Assembly (NCBI RefSeq): GCF_025685425.1
Contig: NZ_JAGTAS010000058.1
Location: forward strand, 124,001-188,000
Origin: Terriglobus albidus
GTDB lineage: Bacteria > Acidobacteriota > Terriglobia > Terriglobales > Acidobacteriaceae
Direction of reading: 5' to 3'
DNA: 64,000 bases
Below, in pieces: positions 44,497 to 54,223 of this stretch. The position numbers were made by a program, and so were the translations under genes. Position 1 is the stretch's first letter, and each line of letters starts with the position of its first letter. The notes beneath the pieces were generated by a model that saw only the letters and a program-made list of their open reading frames with translations, was not told the origin of the DNA and did no database searches.

Positions 44497-45813
44497 TCAG
44501 CTCCTCATGCGGAAGGAGTTGCGTAGCTCCCGCAGCCGCTCCGCCGTCTCCGGCGTATCTCCCATTCGCTGAAAGCCCGGGCGCAGCATGACCCACGCTA
44601 TCCCCAGAATGAATCCCGCAAGCCCTCCACCGGCCACGATCAACCCACGAGGCGGGCCCGAGTTCTTGTCCGGCGGGGTTGCCGGGTCAACTACCTGGAC
44701 CAGAGGCGATGACTTCCCTTCGTCGATGCGCGCCACTTCATACTGTTTCAGCAGAAGACTGTAGAGCGCATCGTGGTACTTGACCTCGCGCAGCTTTCGC
44801 GAATACTCGAGCGTCGCCTGGGCAACCCGTCCCGTCGGCACCCAGATGTCTCCAGGAGACTGCGCTTCCTGACTATTCTCCAATGTCGCCAAGTGGTCCT
44901 TCATAGAAGCGATCTCGCGAGAGAGTCTCTGCACATCCGGATTTTGATCGGCGGCGAAGGTCCTCATCGACTGCAATTCGACTTCGCGATACGTGATCTC
45001 CGCGCGGAGCTGAGCAATACTGCGAATGATCACTTCCGCCTGACTCGACACCTGAATGAGACCCGTCTTCTGCGCTGTCGCCTTGAGATCGTTCTCTGCT
45101 GTCTCGAGCACAGCCTTCTCGTTGGCCACCTCCTGTTCGAAGAACATCCTTCGCTGCGCTGCTTCCGTAATGGCCAGTGTCGAGTTCAGTTTGTGAAGCT
45201 CGGCAACGTAGCCATTGGCAAGATCGCTTGCGCGGTGTGCATCGTGGTCAGTCACGGTGATGGAGATCAGTCCATTCTTTTCCGCCTTGAAGACTACATG
45301 GTTCTTCAGCGACCCACGGGTGTCCACAAGCGTCTTTGTGTGATAGATCGAACGCAAATTGAAGCGGTCGATCAATCGATCCGCAATCGCATTGCTCTCC
45401 AGAATGCCGACGTAGAGTTCTCCCGGATTCTTGAACAGGTTTGCGGCCGCGGCTCCGCCGGTGATTCCGGCAAGTGCGCCGAGTTGTCCCGTTAATGCCG
45501 AGGCCGAGGATTGTTGCTGCGCCGGGGGCAAGATCACGGCCTGGCCGGTGAACGTCGTCTTAAGCAGGAAGGCGACCAGGCAACTTGCTAAAAAGAAGAC
45601 GAGTGCCGTCAGCAGAATCGCCCGCCAGCTCCGAGCCAACACCAGCAAAGCATCCAACAGGTCAACGTTGCGTGGACTGGTCGTGATCGGCGCAGCTCCG
45701 GCTAGTAACTCCGAGCGTTCAAAATTTCCAGTGCCCAATGTCATATCCACTTCCCATCGTATCTCAGTCGATCGGTACAGCCTTCGCTGACGTTTCCCCG
45801 AAATCGTATTCAC
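44497..45813 (-). CDS. Wzz/chain-length-determinant family protein
   Basis: A 438-aa bitopic membrane protein with helices at about 62-83 (ILLTALVFFLASCLVAFLL) and near 395-414 (GLIVAGGGLAGFILGIAWVM). A long periplasmic coiled-coil-rich domain lies between them. It has the N-terminal Wzz block with SALTGQLGALAG and the Pro-rich C-terminal motif (VQVVDPATPPDKNSGPPRG). No kinase domain. It regulates chain length with Wzy. The GTG at 45813 overlaps the upstream GT4 stop by 4 nt, supporting that start; an ATG at 45744 is also possible. Convergent with the flippase gene. Confidence 0.9.
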   Translation of the reverse strand: MNTISGKRQRRLYRSTEIRWEVDMTLGTGNFERSELLAGAAPITTSPRNVDLLDALLVLARSWRAILLTALVFFLASCLVAFLLKTTFTGQAVILPPAQQQSSASALTGQLGALAGITGGAAAANLFKNPGELYVGILESNAIADRLIDRFNLRSIYHTKTLVDTRGSLKNHVVFKAEKNGLISITVTDHDAHRASDLANGYVAELHKLNSTLAITEAAQRRMFFEQEVANEKAVLETAENDLKATAQKTGLIQVSSQAEVIIRSIAQLRAEITYREVELQSMRTFAADQNPDVQRLSREIASMKDHLATLENSQEAQSPGDIWVPTGRVAQATLEYSRKLREVKYHDALYSLLLKQYEVARIDEGKSSPLVQVVDPATPPDKNSGPPRGLIVAGGGLAGFILGIAWVMLRPGFQRMGDTPETAERLRELRNSFRMRS

Positions 45814-47006
45814 TGAGACAATTGCTTGGCCATTGCATCCACCTGGCGTGCGGCCAAGGATTCCGCTTTTATCGCGGTAAAGATTTCCATCATGCGGGCC
45901 GCCCAGCTGTCCCAGTTCAACCTCGTCTCATACTCGTTGCGCGAGGAGATGCACATTTCGCGATAACACCCCGGGCGATCCAGAACTTCGCGGATGCGCG
46001 CCGCATACTCTGCCGGGCCCGCGCCTGCCGGCAGGAGCAATCCGTTGACTTCATCTCTGACCACACTTGAGATGCCGCCGGTGTCGCGGGTCACGGATGG
46101 CAGGCCGCAGGCCGAAGCCTCCCCAAACACAAAGCCCCAGGCTTCCGCCTCGGAAGGCACAATCAGAAATGTCGAGGTTAGTAAGAGATTCCTAAGTTCC
46201 AATACTTCCGCCGGATCGTCTTTGCGCAGGAACGGAAGCACCCGCATCGCCGGATGTTCGACACCTGCCGGAGGCTTGCAACCGCAGATCAGCAGCTCCG
46301 CCTTGACGCCGCTCGCAAGCAGCATCTTCAAGGTTTCAAGCGCCAGTGGGCCGCCCTTCCGCTCCCAGCTCACACCGAGCAGAAGCAGCCGGCAAACACT
46401 CACATCCCGTTGTGCCAGGGCCTCGTCTCGCGTCGGTGGATTGTCCAGATTGGCGCCGTATGAGACCACATGAAGGCGCGAAGGGGGGTATCCGTAGTCA
46501 GCTTGGAAAGATTTCGTAACCCAATCGGAAGGAGCAACGATTGCCGTTGCTCGTGCCGTTGCTTTTTTCTCGATCGTCGCTCCCTCGCGGTCGGTGAATG
46601 GCAGCAGGTTCGAGAATGAATTGTAATAAGACTTTCCCGAAGCAAACGTCATGTCCGTCAGATAGACGATCGGCAGATTTGTTTCAAGATAGGCGATCTC
46701 CGTCGAAGCAAGTGGCGCATAGATAATGTCGTAATCGCCATGCTTCAGACGCCGGGCAAACTCCCGTCCAAATGCCCGGGAAGCCAGCAGATTGTGATGC
46801 CAGTCATAAGTCCGGCCCAACATTTTCGAGGCTCCATGTAGGTACCGTGCCGCTCTAAGCCATCGTGACGAGACCGGGCCAAGCTGTGTTACCTCCGCCC
46901 CCCGCCTCTCCAAAGCGCGAATCATGAAATGGCTGGCTCCCGAGAGCACTCGGACGTTCCGCGTATCCAGATGATTTACTACGGCCACTTTCATTACTGT
47001 TCGCAT
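45810..47006 (-). CDS. Glycosyltransferase family 4 (GT-B)
   Basis: A 398-aa transferase. N-terminal VAVVNHLDTRNVRVLSGASH is followed by a Rossmann-like half with IIYAPLASTEIAYLETN. The C-terminal half has LLLGVSWERKGG, and the donor motif FLIVPSEAEAWGFVFGEASA followed by CGLPSVTRDTGGI (EX7E-like). It sits between the Wzy and Wzz genes on the minus strand; overlap with Wzz implies one transcript. Probably adds one sugar of the locus A repeat unit. Confidence 0.9.
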   Translation of the reverse strand: MRTVMKVAVVNHLDTRNVRVLSGASHFMIRALERRGAEVTQLGPVSSRWLRAARYLHGASKMLGRTYDWHHNLLASRAFGREFARRLKHGDYDIIYAPLASTEIAYLETNLPIVYLTDMTFASGKSYYNSFSNLLPFTDREGATIEKKATARATAIVAPSDWVTKSFQADYGYPPSRLHVVSYGANLDNPPTRDEALAQRDVSVCRLLLLGVSWERKGGPLALETLKMLLASGVKAELLICGCKPPAGVEHPAMRVLPFLRKDDPAEVLELRNLLLTSTFLIVPSEAEAWGFVFGEASACGLPSVTRDTGGISSVVRDEVNGLLLPAGAGPAEYAARIREVLDRPGCYREMCISSRNEYETRLNWDSWAARMMEIFTAIKAESLAARQVDAMAKQLSQ

Positions 47007-47126
47007 GATCCTCTCTCAAATATATGGATCGGATGGATCGATTCACTCCGCAGTTCGTCCCGATCGCGCTGGAGTGTCCGGCTTATCGATGTTGTGCTTG
47101 CCCGATCGGTCAAGGGATTGTTTCCA

Positions 47127-48383
47127 TTACTTCGCTAAACTCTTCAACTTGGCAAGTCCATACTCTCGATCGCACAAAGAGGCATGATATTGCCGGTAGT
47201 TCAGCATGTAGAGCAATACAAAGAAAAATTGTTCGGGATTGGAGTAGCCTCCACCGCGGAGCAGCTTTTGGAAGAAACACGTCAGAATGGCGCTGCTGAT
47301 GTCGGCGTGACCGCTCTCACCCTTGACGCGGAAGTGAATGATAAACCAGAGGATACCAAGAAAACCCACGATCCCCAACTCGGAGAGCGAGCGCAGGGTG
47401 AGGGAGGCGGCGTCACGGGTGTTGAAGCCGGCGTCCCAGCCTGCTGCCTCGACAAGGTCTTCGCCCGGCACATCTTTGACGAATCGGCGGCTGGAGATCA
47501 CATGGGAACCCAACCCATTGCCGAGGACTGGATGCTCGGCAAGCACGCGACCAGTCACATACATATTCGAAACGAGAGCATATGTGCTTACGTTGGTATC
47601 GGATACATCATTATTGGCGATCGCTCCAAATGTGTCATCCACTCGCATGCGAACATTAGGAGAGACTAGGTAAAGCCCCACAAGCAGAACGGCAACGAGT
47701 CCAGTCGCCATAACGATTCCGGTAAAGCGTTTGCCGAAGAGAAGCAGCAAACCGACGGCGACGGCGGTATATCCGATGGAAGAGCTTGAGAAAGCAACCG
47801 CCAGCGCCATCCAGAGAGTCTCCTTCCGGCATTTGCCGAAGCGAAGCCACTGGCTGGCATACCAGTAGAGGGCAGGCATGGTCAGAAGGCAGAAGGCGGC
47901 CGGTTCAGTCGCCATTCCCTGAAGCCGCACCAGGCCATGATGGTAGATGCATTGCGCCGGCCATATCAGGATGCCGATCAAGGCAAACAGATAGGCAGCC
48001 TTTATATAGGTCTTCCAAGCGCGATTGACGAGATTGCCTTGGGCATGAAAGAAGTTAGCGAAGTAGAACGCGCTGAGGCTAATCGCCCCAAGTTGTTTGA
48101 AGGTTTCTCCGAGAGAGTCCGTGCCCTGGATCGTCCCGACGATACCGGTGACGAGCAGATAGAGAAGAAATCCTACAAGCCAACTAGGCAACACAATAGG
48201 CGGTTGAAAGGCCCAGATCAGCAGGAGGTTGCTCAGCATCACGAGGTAAAAAAGAAAAATAGTGGGACCGGCATGCCAGACCAGGAAGCCGCTGAAGATA
48301 CCCCAGACCGTTGAGAAATAGATGTACCGTTCGATGGAGAGGGGAGCGACTTCTGGTTGATCCCGCATGGCTGCTGTCGACAT
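47127..48383 (-). CDS. O-antigen polymerase (Wzy-like) membrane protein
   Basis: About 418 aa with 10-11 transmembrane helices and a large periplasmic loop after the helix LVAVLLVGLYLVSPNVRMRV. The loop has GRVLAEHPVLGNGLGSHVIS, the pattern of Wzy/WaaL (PF04932) proteins. It would polymerise the repeat units made by locus A. The ATG at 48383 (with GGGG-containing Shine-Dalgarno) is preferred over a TTG at 48443. First gene of the Wzy-GT4-Wzz operon. Confidence 0.85.
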   Translation of the reverse strand: MSTAAMRDQPEVAPLSIERYIYFSTVWGIFSGFLVWHAGPTIFLFYLVMLSNLLLIWAFQPPIVLPSWLVGFLLYLLVTGIVGTIQGTDSLGETFKQLGAISLSAFYFANFFHAQGNLVNRAWKTYIKAAYLFALIGILIWPAQCIYHHGLVRLQGMATEPAAFCLLTMPALYWYASQWLRFGKCRKETLWMALAVAFSSSSIGYTAVAVGLLLLFGKRFTGIVMATGLVAVLLVGLYLVSPNVRMRVDDTFGAIANNDVSDTNVSTYALVSNMYVTGRVLAEHPVLGNGLGSHVISSRRFVKDVPGEDLVEAAGWDAGFNTRDAASLTLRSLSELGIVGFLGILWFIIHFRVKGESGHADISSAILTCFFQKLLRGGGYSNPEQFFFVLLYMLNYRQYHASLCDREYGLAKLKSLAK

Positions 48384-48893
48384 GATCCCCGTTCCATTTG
48401 AGACTTCCGCGGCCGGTTCCGTGGCGCTACTCCTCGGAATCAACCAGCATCTTAAACATTAGCATTTGAATGTAAATGATGAACCGTTCGGATGCCGGAG
48501 CTGCCCTCTGCATGACTCCATTCGATATCTCTCCTTGACAGCTTAGTTACTGGCCCTCCACTCCTCCTTATTAAGTAGGAGAGTGTGTGACAACGTAGGT
48601 TCAATTGTTTTCGGATTTCTCCCGGCCCTCTGCCGGGGATTTTAAAGGAAATTTGTACAGTCATCCTGCACAGCCGAAATCTAGCCTTCTAGGTCAAATG
48701 GAATCAGAAGGTTCTGAATTCTTTCTCACCTACAGGCGACTCGCCCTTCCAAAATTGGACAGTCTACTCCTCGGCACAGTCCTCTGCGGGAATGGGACGG
48801 TATTCGATCCCCGTCGCTGGGACGACAACAATCATCGATACAACGGCTTGTGTAGTTACAATCGTGGTATCACCGTAGGGATGAATAGAGATA
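48384..48893. other. Divergent intergenic region between wzy and the SGNH lipoprotein
   Basis: About 500 bp with no gene I can support. TTGACA at 48535-48540 resembles a -35 box but lacks a -10 at the right distance. A small inverted repeat CTCCTTATTAAGTAGGAG lies near 48565-48582. Promoters for both flanking genes are expected here. Confidence 0.45.
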
Positions 48894-50054
48894 ATGGCCG
48901 AAAGTTCATGGAGGATACGGCGAGCTACCCACGTGTGGGCCCGCAACGTCTCTTTCTGGAAATTCTCACTGCTTGGATTGTTCCTCCTGGGTTGCGGAAG
49001 CGGATATATGGGTGGGCCGTCGCTCTCAACAGGCGCCAGCTACGGTCTCAAACGGCCTATCGGAACCCTCATGAACTTTGGCGATTCAATTACCTGTGGA
49101 TACACCTCTTCTCCTGCTGATGGAACCGGTTACATCTATTCCAACGAGGGGTATGCTGGACAGGTTTCAATGGAGATGGAAAAAACTCCCCACAACTTGT
49201 GCCGGCCAGGAGATCTGGCGGCGGATATGGCCCGTCTCTGGGTCTACCCAAATACCAATTCGGTCATGGGTAAAAACCAGGTCTACACCGTGATGATCGG
49301 CACTAACGACGCGAACTACTGTGGCGACAGCAACGGTTGTATCGACAACTGGGAGCGTAGCGCAGGGGCAGCCATAGCATGGCTTGCGTTACCAGACAAA
49401 GACAAGGTCCTTGGCTCGGCGATCACAAACACCAGCGGAAGTTGGAGCAGGGACTCGGATCTCCCGATCGGTTCGTCAACCACCGATGCCAACGCAGCCG
49501 TCACATTCACCATTGATGCAGCCTCCGCCGGCAAAATACTCTATCTTGCCTACCGTGTCTTTGACCCCGGTCTCAGGGATACGACTCAGGCCACCGTTTC
49601 AATCGATGGAACAGTAGCAGGTCAGCTAAATTCCGCCGTCGATACTGGACATCTGATCGCAACTTGGTGGTCAACCCAGGAAAGTATCTTTCTCGCGAAG
49701 TATCCTCTGGTCTCCGCCGGAAAGCATACCGTCACCCTATCGACGGCATCGACCGGAGGCTTTTTCTCATTTCTTTGGGGAGGCATAAGCAGCCAAAACT
49801 ATAACAATCTTCCGGGCGCACCGAGCGTTCTTCTTGGCTCCGTTCCGCGCGCAAAAGCCGATGACCTGAACTATGAAATTCTGTTGTACAACAAACGATT
49901 TCTCGAAATGGCCAATGAATTTCAACAGCAGGGTATGAACGTTACGACTGTGGATACATTTCACGTCTACGACACGAGCGATCTTTCCGATGATCTACAT
50001 CCGAACCTGGCAGGGCATACGAAACTTGCCGCCGCATTCCAAGCTGCCTTTTAG
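48894..50054 (+). CDS. SGNH/GDSL-type hydrolase lipoprotein
   Basis: A 386-aa protein. A lipobox (LLGLFLLGC) anchors it to a membrane. SGNH blocks: GDSITCGYTSSP (nucleophile Ser65), VMIGTNDANYC (block III) and DDLHPNLAGH (Asp366, His369). An insertion of about 130 aa between blocks III and V resembles a carbohydrate-binding-like beta-sandwich (VTFTIDAASAGKILYLAYRV). Members remove or add acyl groups on polysaccharides, as in alginate or xanthan modification. Position between two EPS loci suggests an esterase acting on the exported glycan (inference). Confidence 0.85.
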   Translation: MAESSWRIRRATHVWARNVSFWKFSLLGLFLLGCGSGYMGGPSLSTGASYGLKRPIGTLMNFGDSITCGYTSSPADGTGYIYSNEGYAGQVSMEMEKTPHNLCRPGDLAADMARLWVYPNTNSVMGKNQVYTVMIGTNDANYCGDSNGCIDNWERSAGAAIAWLALPDKDKVLGSAITNTSGSWSRDSDLPIGSSTTDANAAVTFTIDAASAGKILYLAYRVFDPGLRDTTQATVSIDGTVAGQLNSAVDTGHLIATWWSTQESIFLAKYPLVSAGKHTVTLSTASTGGFFSFLWGGISSQNYNNLPGAPSVLLGSVPRAKADDLNYEILLYNKRFLEMANEFQQQGMNVTTVDTFHVYDTSDLSDDLHPNLAGHTKLAAAFQAAF

Positions 50055-50149
50055 GTGAAATCTCTTAGAAGGAAACAACGGTAAGGTGAAAGACTCGGAA
50101 TATCTTCCATGAGGCGACAGGATGGAGGAAGGTGTAACAATACTCGGAT

Positions 50150-51679
50150 CTAATACGCGCCCTTGCCGCGGAAGACCACACTGACCGTCTTGGCCAGAAT
50201 CTTGAGGTCAAGCGGGAGATTCCAGTGATCAATGTAGTGAAGGTCCAGGCGTATGGTCTGGTCGAAGTCCGTCTCTGAACGACCGGATACCTGCCATAGG
50301 CCGGTGATCCCAGGCTTGACGGAGAAACGGCGCATCAGCCACGTTTCGGAGAACAGTGCGACATCGCGATTGGGCAGAGGGCGCGGGCCGACGAGGGACA
50401 TCTCCCCGCGGAGCACGTTGAAGAGCTGTGGCAGCTCGTCCAGCGACGTACGACGCAGGAATTGGCCCACCTTAGTAACGCGAGGATCGTTCTTCATCTT
50501 GAACATCGGGCCGCCGAACTCATTGTGCTTTTCCAACGCAGCCATCCGGGCCTCGGCGTCAACCACCATGGAGCGGAACTTCATCATGCCGAAGGTGCGC
50601 TTGTTCTTGCCCCACCGCTCCTGCCGAAACAGGACCGGTCCTTTGCTGGTGAACTTGATCGCCAGAGCGATAACCAAGAAGACCGGCAGCAGCAGGATGA
50701 TGCCGAACAGCGCAGCGGTACGGTCGAAGATATCTTTCAGAAGCAGGCGATGGTCGCTGTGAACCATCTCCATGCCGCGAACGCCGGTCTCCTCATCGAC
50801 CGTGGTATTTTTGGCAATCTTCGATTGAAAGAGGTCGACAGAGTACAGGGCCTTTACGCCGGCGTGGCCGCACATGGCAACGGCCTGTTGTACATCGGCA
50901 AAGGCGCTCTTGAGCGGCAGAGCGATCAGCACTTCGTCCACGGGGCGGCGCATGAGGATGTTCTCGAGATCATCCAGCGGTCCCAGCACCGGAGCGAGAC
51001 CTTTGCAGTCGGGCTGCGGGTCAGAGTCCACAAAGCCACAGACCTGATACTCAAACGAAGGATGAGCCAGCAACTGCTGGGTCAACATGAAAGCACGCGG
51101 GCCGGTTCCGACCACGACCACGTTCCGCTTCTTACGCAGGGCCGGCTGAACACTGTCGTAGAAGGTGAACAAGACCACGCGGTTCAGTCCCATCAGCAGC
51201 AGACCGGTAATCGCGAAAAGCAGGCTGGCGTGCCAAATCTGGCTGAAGGTGTACTTGCCGAAAAACATCGTCAGCGCAACGGGCAGCGCGGACAGGCTGA
51301 CGGCCAGCGGCGCGCGCAGCAGGAAGCCAAGCTGCGAGGTGCTCTGGCGGGGCTGGTACATGCCGGTCGCCCAGAAAAAGACTCTCCAGACAACGAGCAG
51401 GGCCGCGCCCACGATCAGGGTCTGGATGGAAACGCGCACGGCGAGAATCTGCTTGAGAGACTGGCCCGCCGCCAGAGAAGAACCGAATATCGAAACCAGC
51501 AGAGAGATGGAAAGGCTTACGGTGTCAGCAATGCGTACCGAGCCCTTGGAAAACCGGCGCATGAGTAGAGTGTCTGCTGCAGGAGCCGTGGGTGTTGCGG
51601 TCGCCCTGGTCGACGCAGATTGAGCTACGGGGACCCGGGCGGCTTCGTCAACACCCGATTTGAGAATGTCTTCCTTCAT
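50150..51679 (-). CDS. Undecaprenyl-phosphate sugar phosphotransferase (WcaJ/WbaP-like) starting EPS synthesis
   Basis: A 509-aa polyprenyl-phosphate hexose-1-phosphate transferase. The N-terminal half has four transmembrane helices and a CoA-binding-like Rossmann domain (NVVVVGTGPRAFMLTQQLL). The catalytic C-terminal half has KFTSKGPVLFRQERWGKN, KFRSMVVDAEARM, RTSLDELPQLFNVLRGEMSL and VGPRPLP, ending in KPGITGLWQVSGR. It transfers the first sugar phosphate to undecaprenyl phosphate. It is the only such enzyme in the window and could serve both loci A and B. Divergent from the Wzc-like gene. Confidence 0.95.
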   Translation of the reverse strand: MKEDILKSGVDEAARVPVAQSASTRATATPTAPAADTLLMRRFSKGSVRIADTVSLSISLLVSIFGSSLAAGQSLKQILAVRVSIQTLIVGAALLVVWRVFFWATGMYQPRQSTSQLGFLLRAPLAVSLSALPVALTMFFGKYTFSQIWHASLLFAITGLLLMGLNRVVLFTFYDSVQPALRKKRNVVVVGTGPRAFMLTQQLLAHPSFEYQVCGFVDSDPQPDCKGLAPVLGPLDDLENILMRRPVDEVLIALPLKSAFADVQQAVAMCGHAGVKALYSVDLFQSKIAKNTTVDEETGVRGMEMVHSDHRLLLKDIFDRTAALFGIILLLPVFLVIALAIKFTSKGPVLFRQERWGKNKRTFGMMKFRSMVVDAEARMAALEKHNEFGGPMFKMKNDPRVTKVGQFLRRTSLDELPQLFNVLRGEMSLVGPRPLPNRDVALFSETWLMRRFSVKPGITGLWQVSGRSETDFDQTIRLDLHYIDHWNLPLDLKILAKTVSVVFRGKGAY

Positions 51680-51908
51680 CTGTCACCCTCTGTACTACTC
51701 AGTTCCGGGTTCAGATCCCCGGCTGTTCTAGAAGACCAGCAGAGGGTGGGGAGAGTATATGCACCTTTCGGGTAAGACGGTTACCTTGGAGTGGTAGCGA
51801 TCCGGCGCAGGAAATGCTCTCCGCCAGTACAGTCGGTCTAAAGACCGAAGCAACTCGTATAAAAGCCGAGGTTTCCGCAAGCAAAGAATTGTTACACTCT
51901 TGCAGGAA

Positions 51909-54062
51909 ATGCCGCCTCAGCCTTCGCCGAACTATTCGCAGCCGAAGATCCGCCAGATTATTCTGGAGGCCATCTTTCGGCACGAACGGCTCTTCTGGCT
52001 GACGATCGCCGGCATCATGCTGCTGGTGGCAGTTGGAACCTACCTTACCCCTAAGAAATACCAGGCCGACGCCAAGCTGATGGTGCAGAACGTGCGGTCG
52101 TCTTCGCCGTTGACCACGACGGCCTCAGACCGACTGGTTACCTCCGGCACGGTCCCCACTGAACAGATCTCGACACAGGTGGAACTGCTGCAAAGCTCCG
52201 TTGTGGCACTGCGGGCGATTGGGGCCGGACCCGTTGGAAGCGTGAGTCGAGAGAAGAGCCGCGAGGCGGAGAAACTGCAGAAGGCCCTCAGCGTCGAAGC
52301 CGTTCACCAGACCAACCTGATTGAGCTGAAGCTGCTAGGCGACTCCCCCGAACAGGCCGCGGACCAGTTACGCCGGGTGATCGACGCCTATTTCACAGAG
52401 AGAGCAGGATCAGGCCTGTCCGCCGGCGCCGCGTCGTTCTTCGATGAACAGTTGCGCTTTAAACAGCGGCAGCTCCAGGTGGACCAGGAACTGCTTTCCG
52501 ACTTCCAGGTAAAACATGGCATCTCCGATCTGGACGAAGAGAAGAAGCTGCAGACCGAGCGGATATCCTCTCTGATCAACCAATCTCTGCTTGCCGAGAC
52601 ACAGCTTGCCGCGCAGCGAAGCAAGGCGGAGACGAACCGCCGGCAGCTTGTCCTCACTCCGGCGAGGTCAAGTACGATCCAGCGCTCCATCACCAACCAG
52701 TACTCCCAGGAACATCTGGGTACGGAATTGGTGGACTTGCAGAACCATCTCACGGAGCTGCAGAAGCGCTATCCGGAGACCGACCGGCAGGTCATTGAGA
52801 CCAAGGAGAAGATTGAGACGGTCAAGAAGGCCGAAGCGGGCGCCCGGTCCACCCCCGCCACCGAAGAGGCTACCGACGTCAATCCCGTTTATCAGCAGCT
52901 CAGCGCATCCCTCGCGGCGTCGGCAGGAGAGATGAGTGCCGGGGCGGCCGAGGTGGCAAAGATTAACGAGCAGCTCCAGGACGCCCGGCACAGGCTGGAA
53001 GAGCTGAACATGGCCACCTCGCAGTATGACGCCCTGAAGCGCGACGTTGCTGAGGCTCAACGGGACTTCGATGTCTACGCCCAAAAGAGAGACGAAGCAC
53101 GAGTCTCGGAGGAGCTGGACAAGGCCCGCATGTTTGACGTGTCCGTTGTGCAGCCTCCGATCAGCCAGTCCAACCAGATTCGGCCGCGGCCAAAACTCTA
53201 TATGGCAGCCGGCCTCGTCTTCGGGTTCCTGCTGGCGACCTTGCTGGCAATCTACGTCGACACCTCGTCCGAGATGGTCTACCTCCCGTCCCAACTGGAC
53301 GGCCTGACCGGAGTTCGAACGATGGCCACGGTCGCGGAAGACGATCAGGCCAATGCGTCTTCGGCAAATGCGATCGCATATCGCCGGATTCTGCTCGCCA
53401 TCCGCAATGCGCTTCGCCATCGGGAACAGGAGATCGTTGCGCAGACGAAGGGATTGCTGGGCGCCCCCACGCCAGAGAACGCACCTCCAGGGCAGAATGA
53501 GTCGGCAGATCCCATGTCTTATGGACGCTGCGTCGCTTTTGTCTCGCCGCTGCAAGGCGAAGGTGTGACCTATGTCGTGAATCATCTGGCCGAAGAGGCT
53601 GCGCGGCAGGCATCGTTCCGCGTCGTTGTTATCGATGCCGCTTTACTGCTGCGCCAGTTCGCGGAAAAGGGAGATGCCGGTTTTGCGCTGAAGAAGGATA
53701 AGCGCGCGGGCTACTGGGAGCTTGATACAACCATTGAAGTCCCGGACAGCAAGAACCATATCCCGCGCGGCACCAGCCTGCAGGAGGTCTTCTCCTGGAG
53801 GCTGCGTCCGATGATGGCGCAACTCCGGTTGGATTTCGACTATGTGTTGCTCGATTGCCCGAGCCTTGCGGAGTCCACTTTGAGCGGCGAACTGGACCGC
53901 GTGGTGGATGGATACGTGGGAATTGTGGGTGCGGGATATTCCCGCAAACAGAATATCCATGGCATGGCCGCGATGTTCGAAGAAGCCAGCGCACCAGTGC
54001 TGGGATATGTGCTGACTCGACGCCGGTACCCGGTACCTACCTGGCTACATCGCCTGATTTGA
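51909..54062 (+). CDS. Wzc/GumC-like polysaccharide co-polymerase with degenerate BY-kinase domain
   Basis: About 717 aa. The Wzz module has helices at about 30-50 (LFWLTIAGIMLLVAVGTYL) and 430-450 (LYMAAGLVFGFLLATLLAIY), with a long coiled-coil periplasmic part. A cytoplasmic ATPase-like domain follows, as in Wzc BY-kinases, but the P-loop reads SPLQGEGVTYVVNHLA: the catalytic Lys and following Ser/Thr of GEGKT/S are absent. The A' motif is VVVIDAALLLR instead of a D-x-D/R type. Walker B FDYVLLDCPS is intact. No C-terminal Tyr cluster is present (only one Tyr in RRRYPVPTW). Likely a pseudokinase co-polymerase. ATG 51909 chosen; a TTG three codons upstream is possible. Confidence 0.88.
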   Translation: MPPQPSPNYSQPKIRQIILEAIFRHERLFWLTIAGIMLLVAVGTYLTPKKYQADAKLMVQNVRSSSPLTTTASDRLVTSGTVPTEQISTQVELLQSSVVALRAIGAGPVGSVSREKSREAEKLQKALSVEAVHQTNLIELKLLGDSPEQAADQLRRVIDAYFTERAGSGLSAGAASFFDEQLRFKQRQLQVDQELLSDFQVKHGISDLDEEKKLQTERISSLINQSLLAETQLAAQRSKAETNRRQLVLTPARSSTIQRSITNQYSQEHLGTELVDLQNHLTELQKRYPETDRQVIETKEKIETVKKAEAGARSTPATEEATDVNPVYQQLSASLAASAGEMSAGAAEVAKINEQLQDARHRLEELNMATSQYDALKRDVAEAQRDFDVYAQKRDEARVSEELDKARMFDVSVVQPPISQSNQIRPRPKLYMAAGLVFGFLLATLLAIYVDTSSEMVYLPSQLDGLTGVRTMATVAEDDQANASSANAIAYRRILLAIRNALRHREQEIVAQTKGLLGAPTPENAPPGQNESADPMSYGRCVAFVSPLQGEGVTYVVNHLAEEAARQASFRVVVIDAALLLRQFAEKGDAGFALKKDKRAGYWELDTTIEVPDSKNHIPRGTSLQEVFSWRLRPMMAQLRLDFDYVLLDCPSLAESTLSGELDRVVDGYVGIVGAGYSRKQNIHGMAAMFEEASAPVLGYVLTRRRYPVPTWLHRLI

Positions 54063-54108
54063 CGGTACTTTCCGCGATACAGCTTTGGTAGGCTGATGCC
54101 GTGAACAT

Positions 54109-54223
54109 TAGAGCATTTTCCCGGTTGCTGGGTATCCCGGGAGGGGAGTGCAGCGGCGTTTTCATTGCGGAAAACTCCCATAAATGCGAAAGCCCAACAC
54201 TACACTTAGAGGGAAAATGCTCC
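54109..54223 (+). repeat. Palindromic interspersed repeat, copy 6
   Basis: A 115-bp copy between the Wzc-like and Wza genes. Left end TAGAGCATTTTCCCGGT, centre GGGTATCCCGGGAGGGG and GGCGTTTTCATTGCGGAAA, right end GAGGGAAAATGCTCC. The next gene's ATG follows the right end immediately, so its GAGGGAAAA may be part of the ribosome-binding site. Unlike other copies it does not overlap the stop codon upstream. Confidence 0.85.

Noticed and set aside
47184-47669. Plus-strand open frames opposite wzy
   Set aside because: Fully antisense to the clear multi-helix polymerase gene; typical shadow frames of GC-rich DNA.
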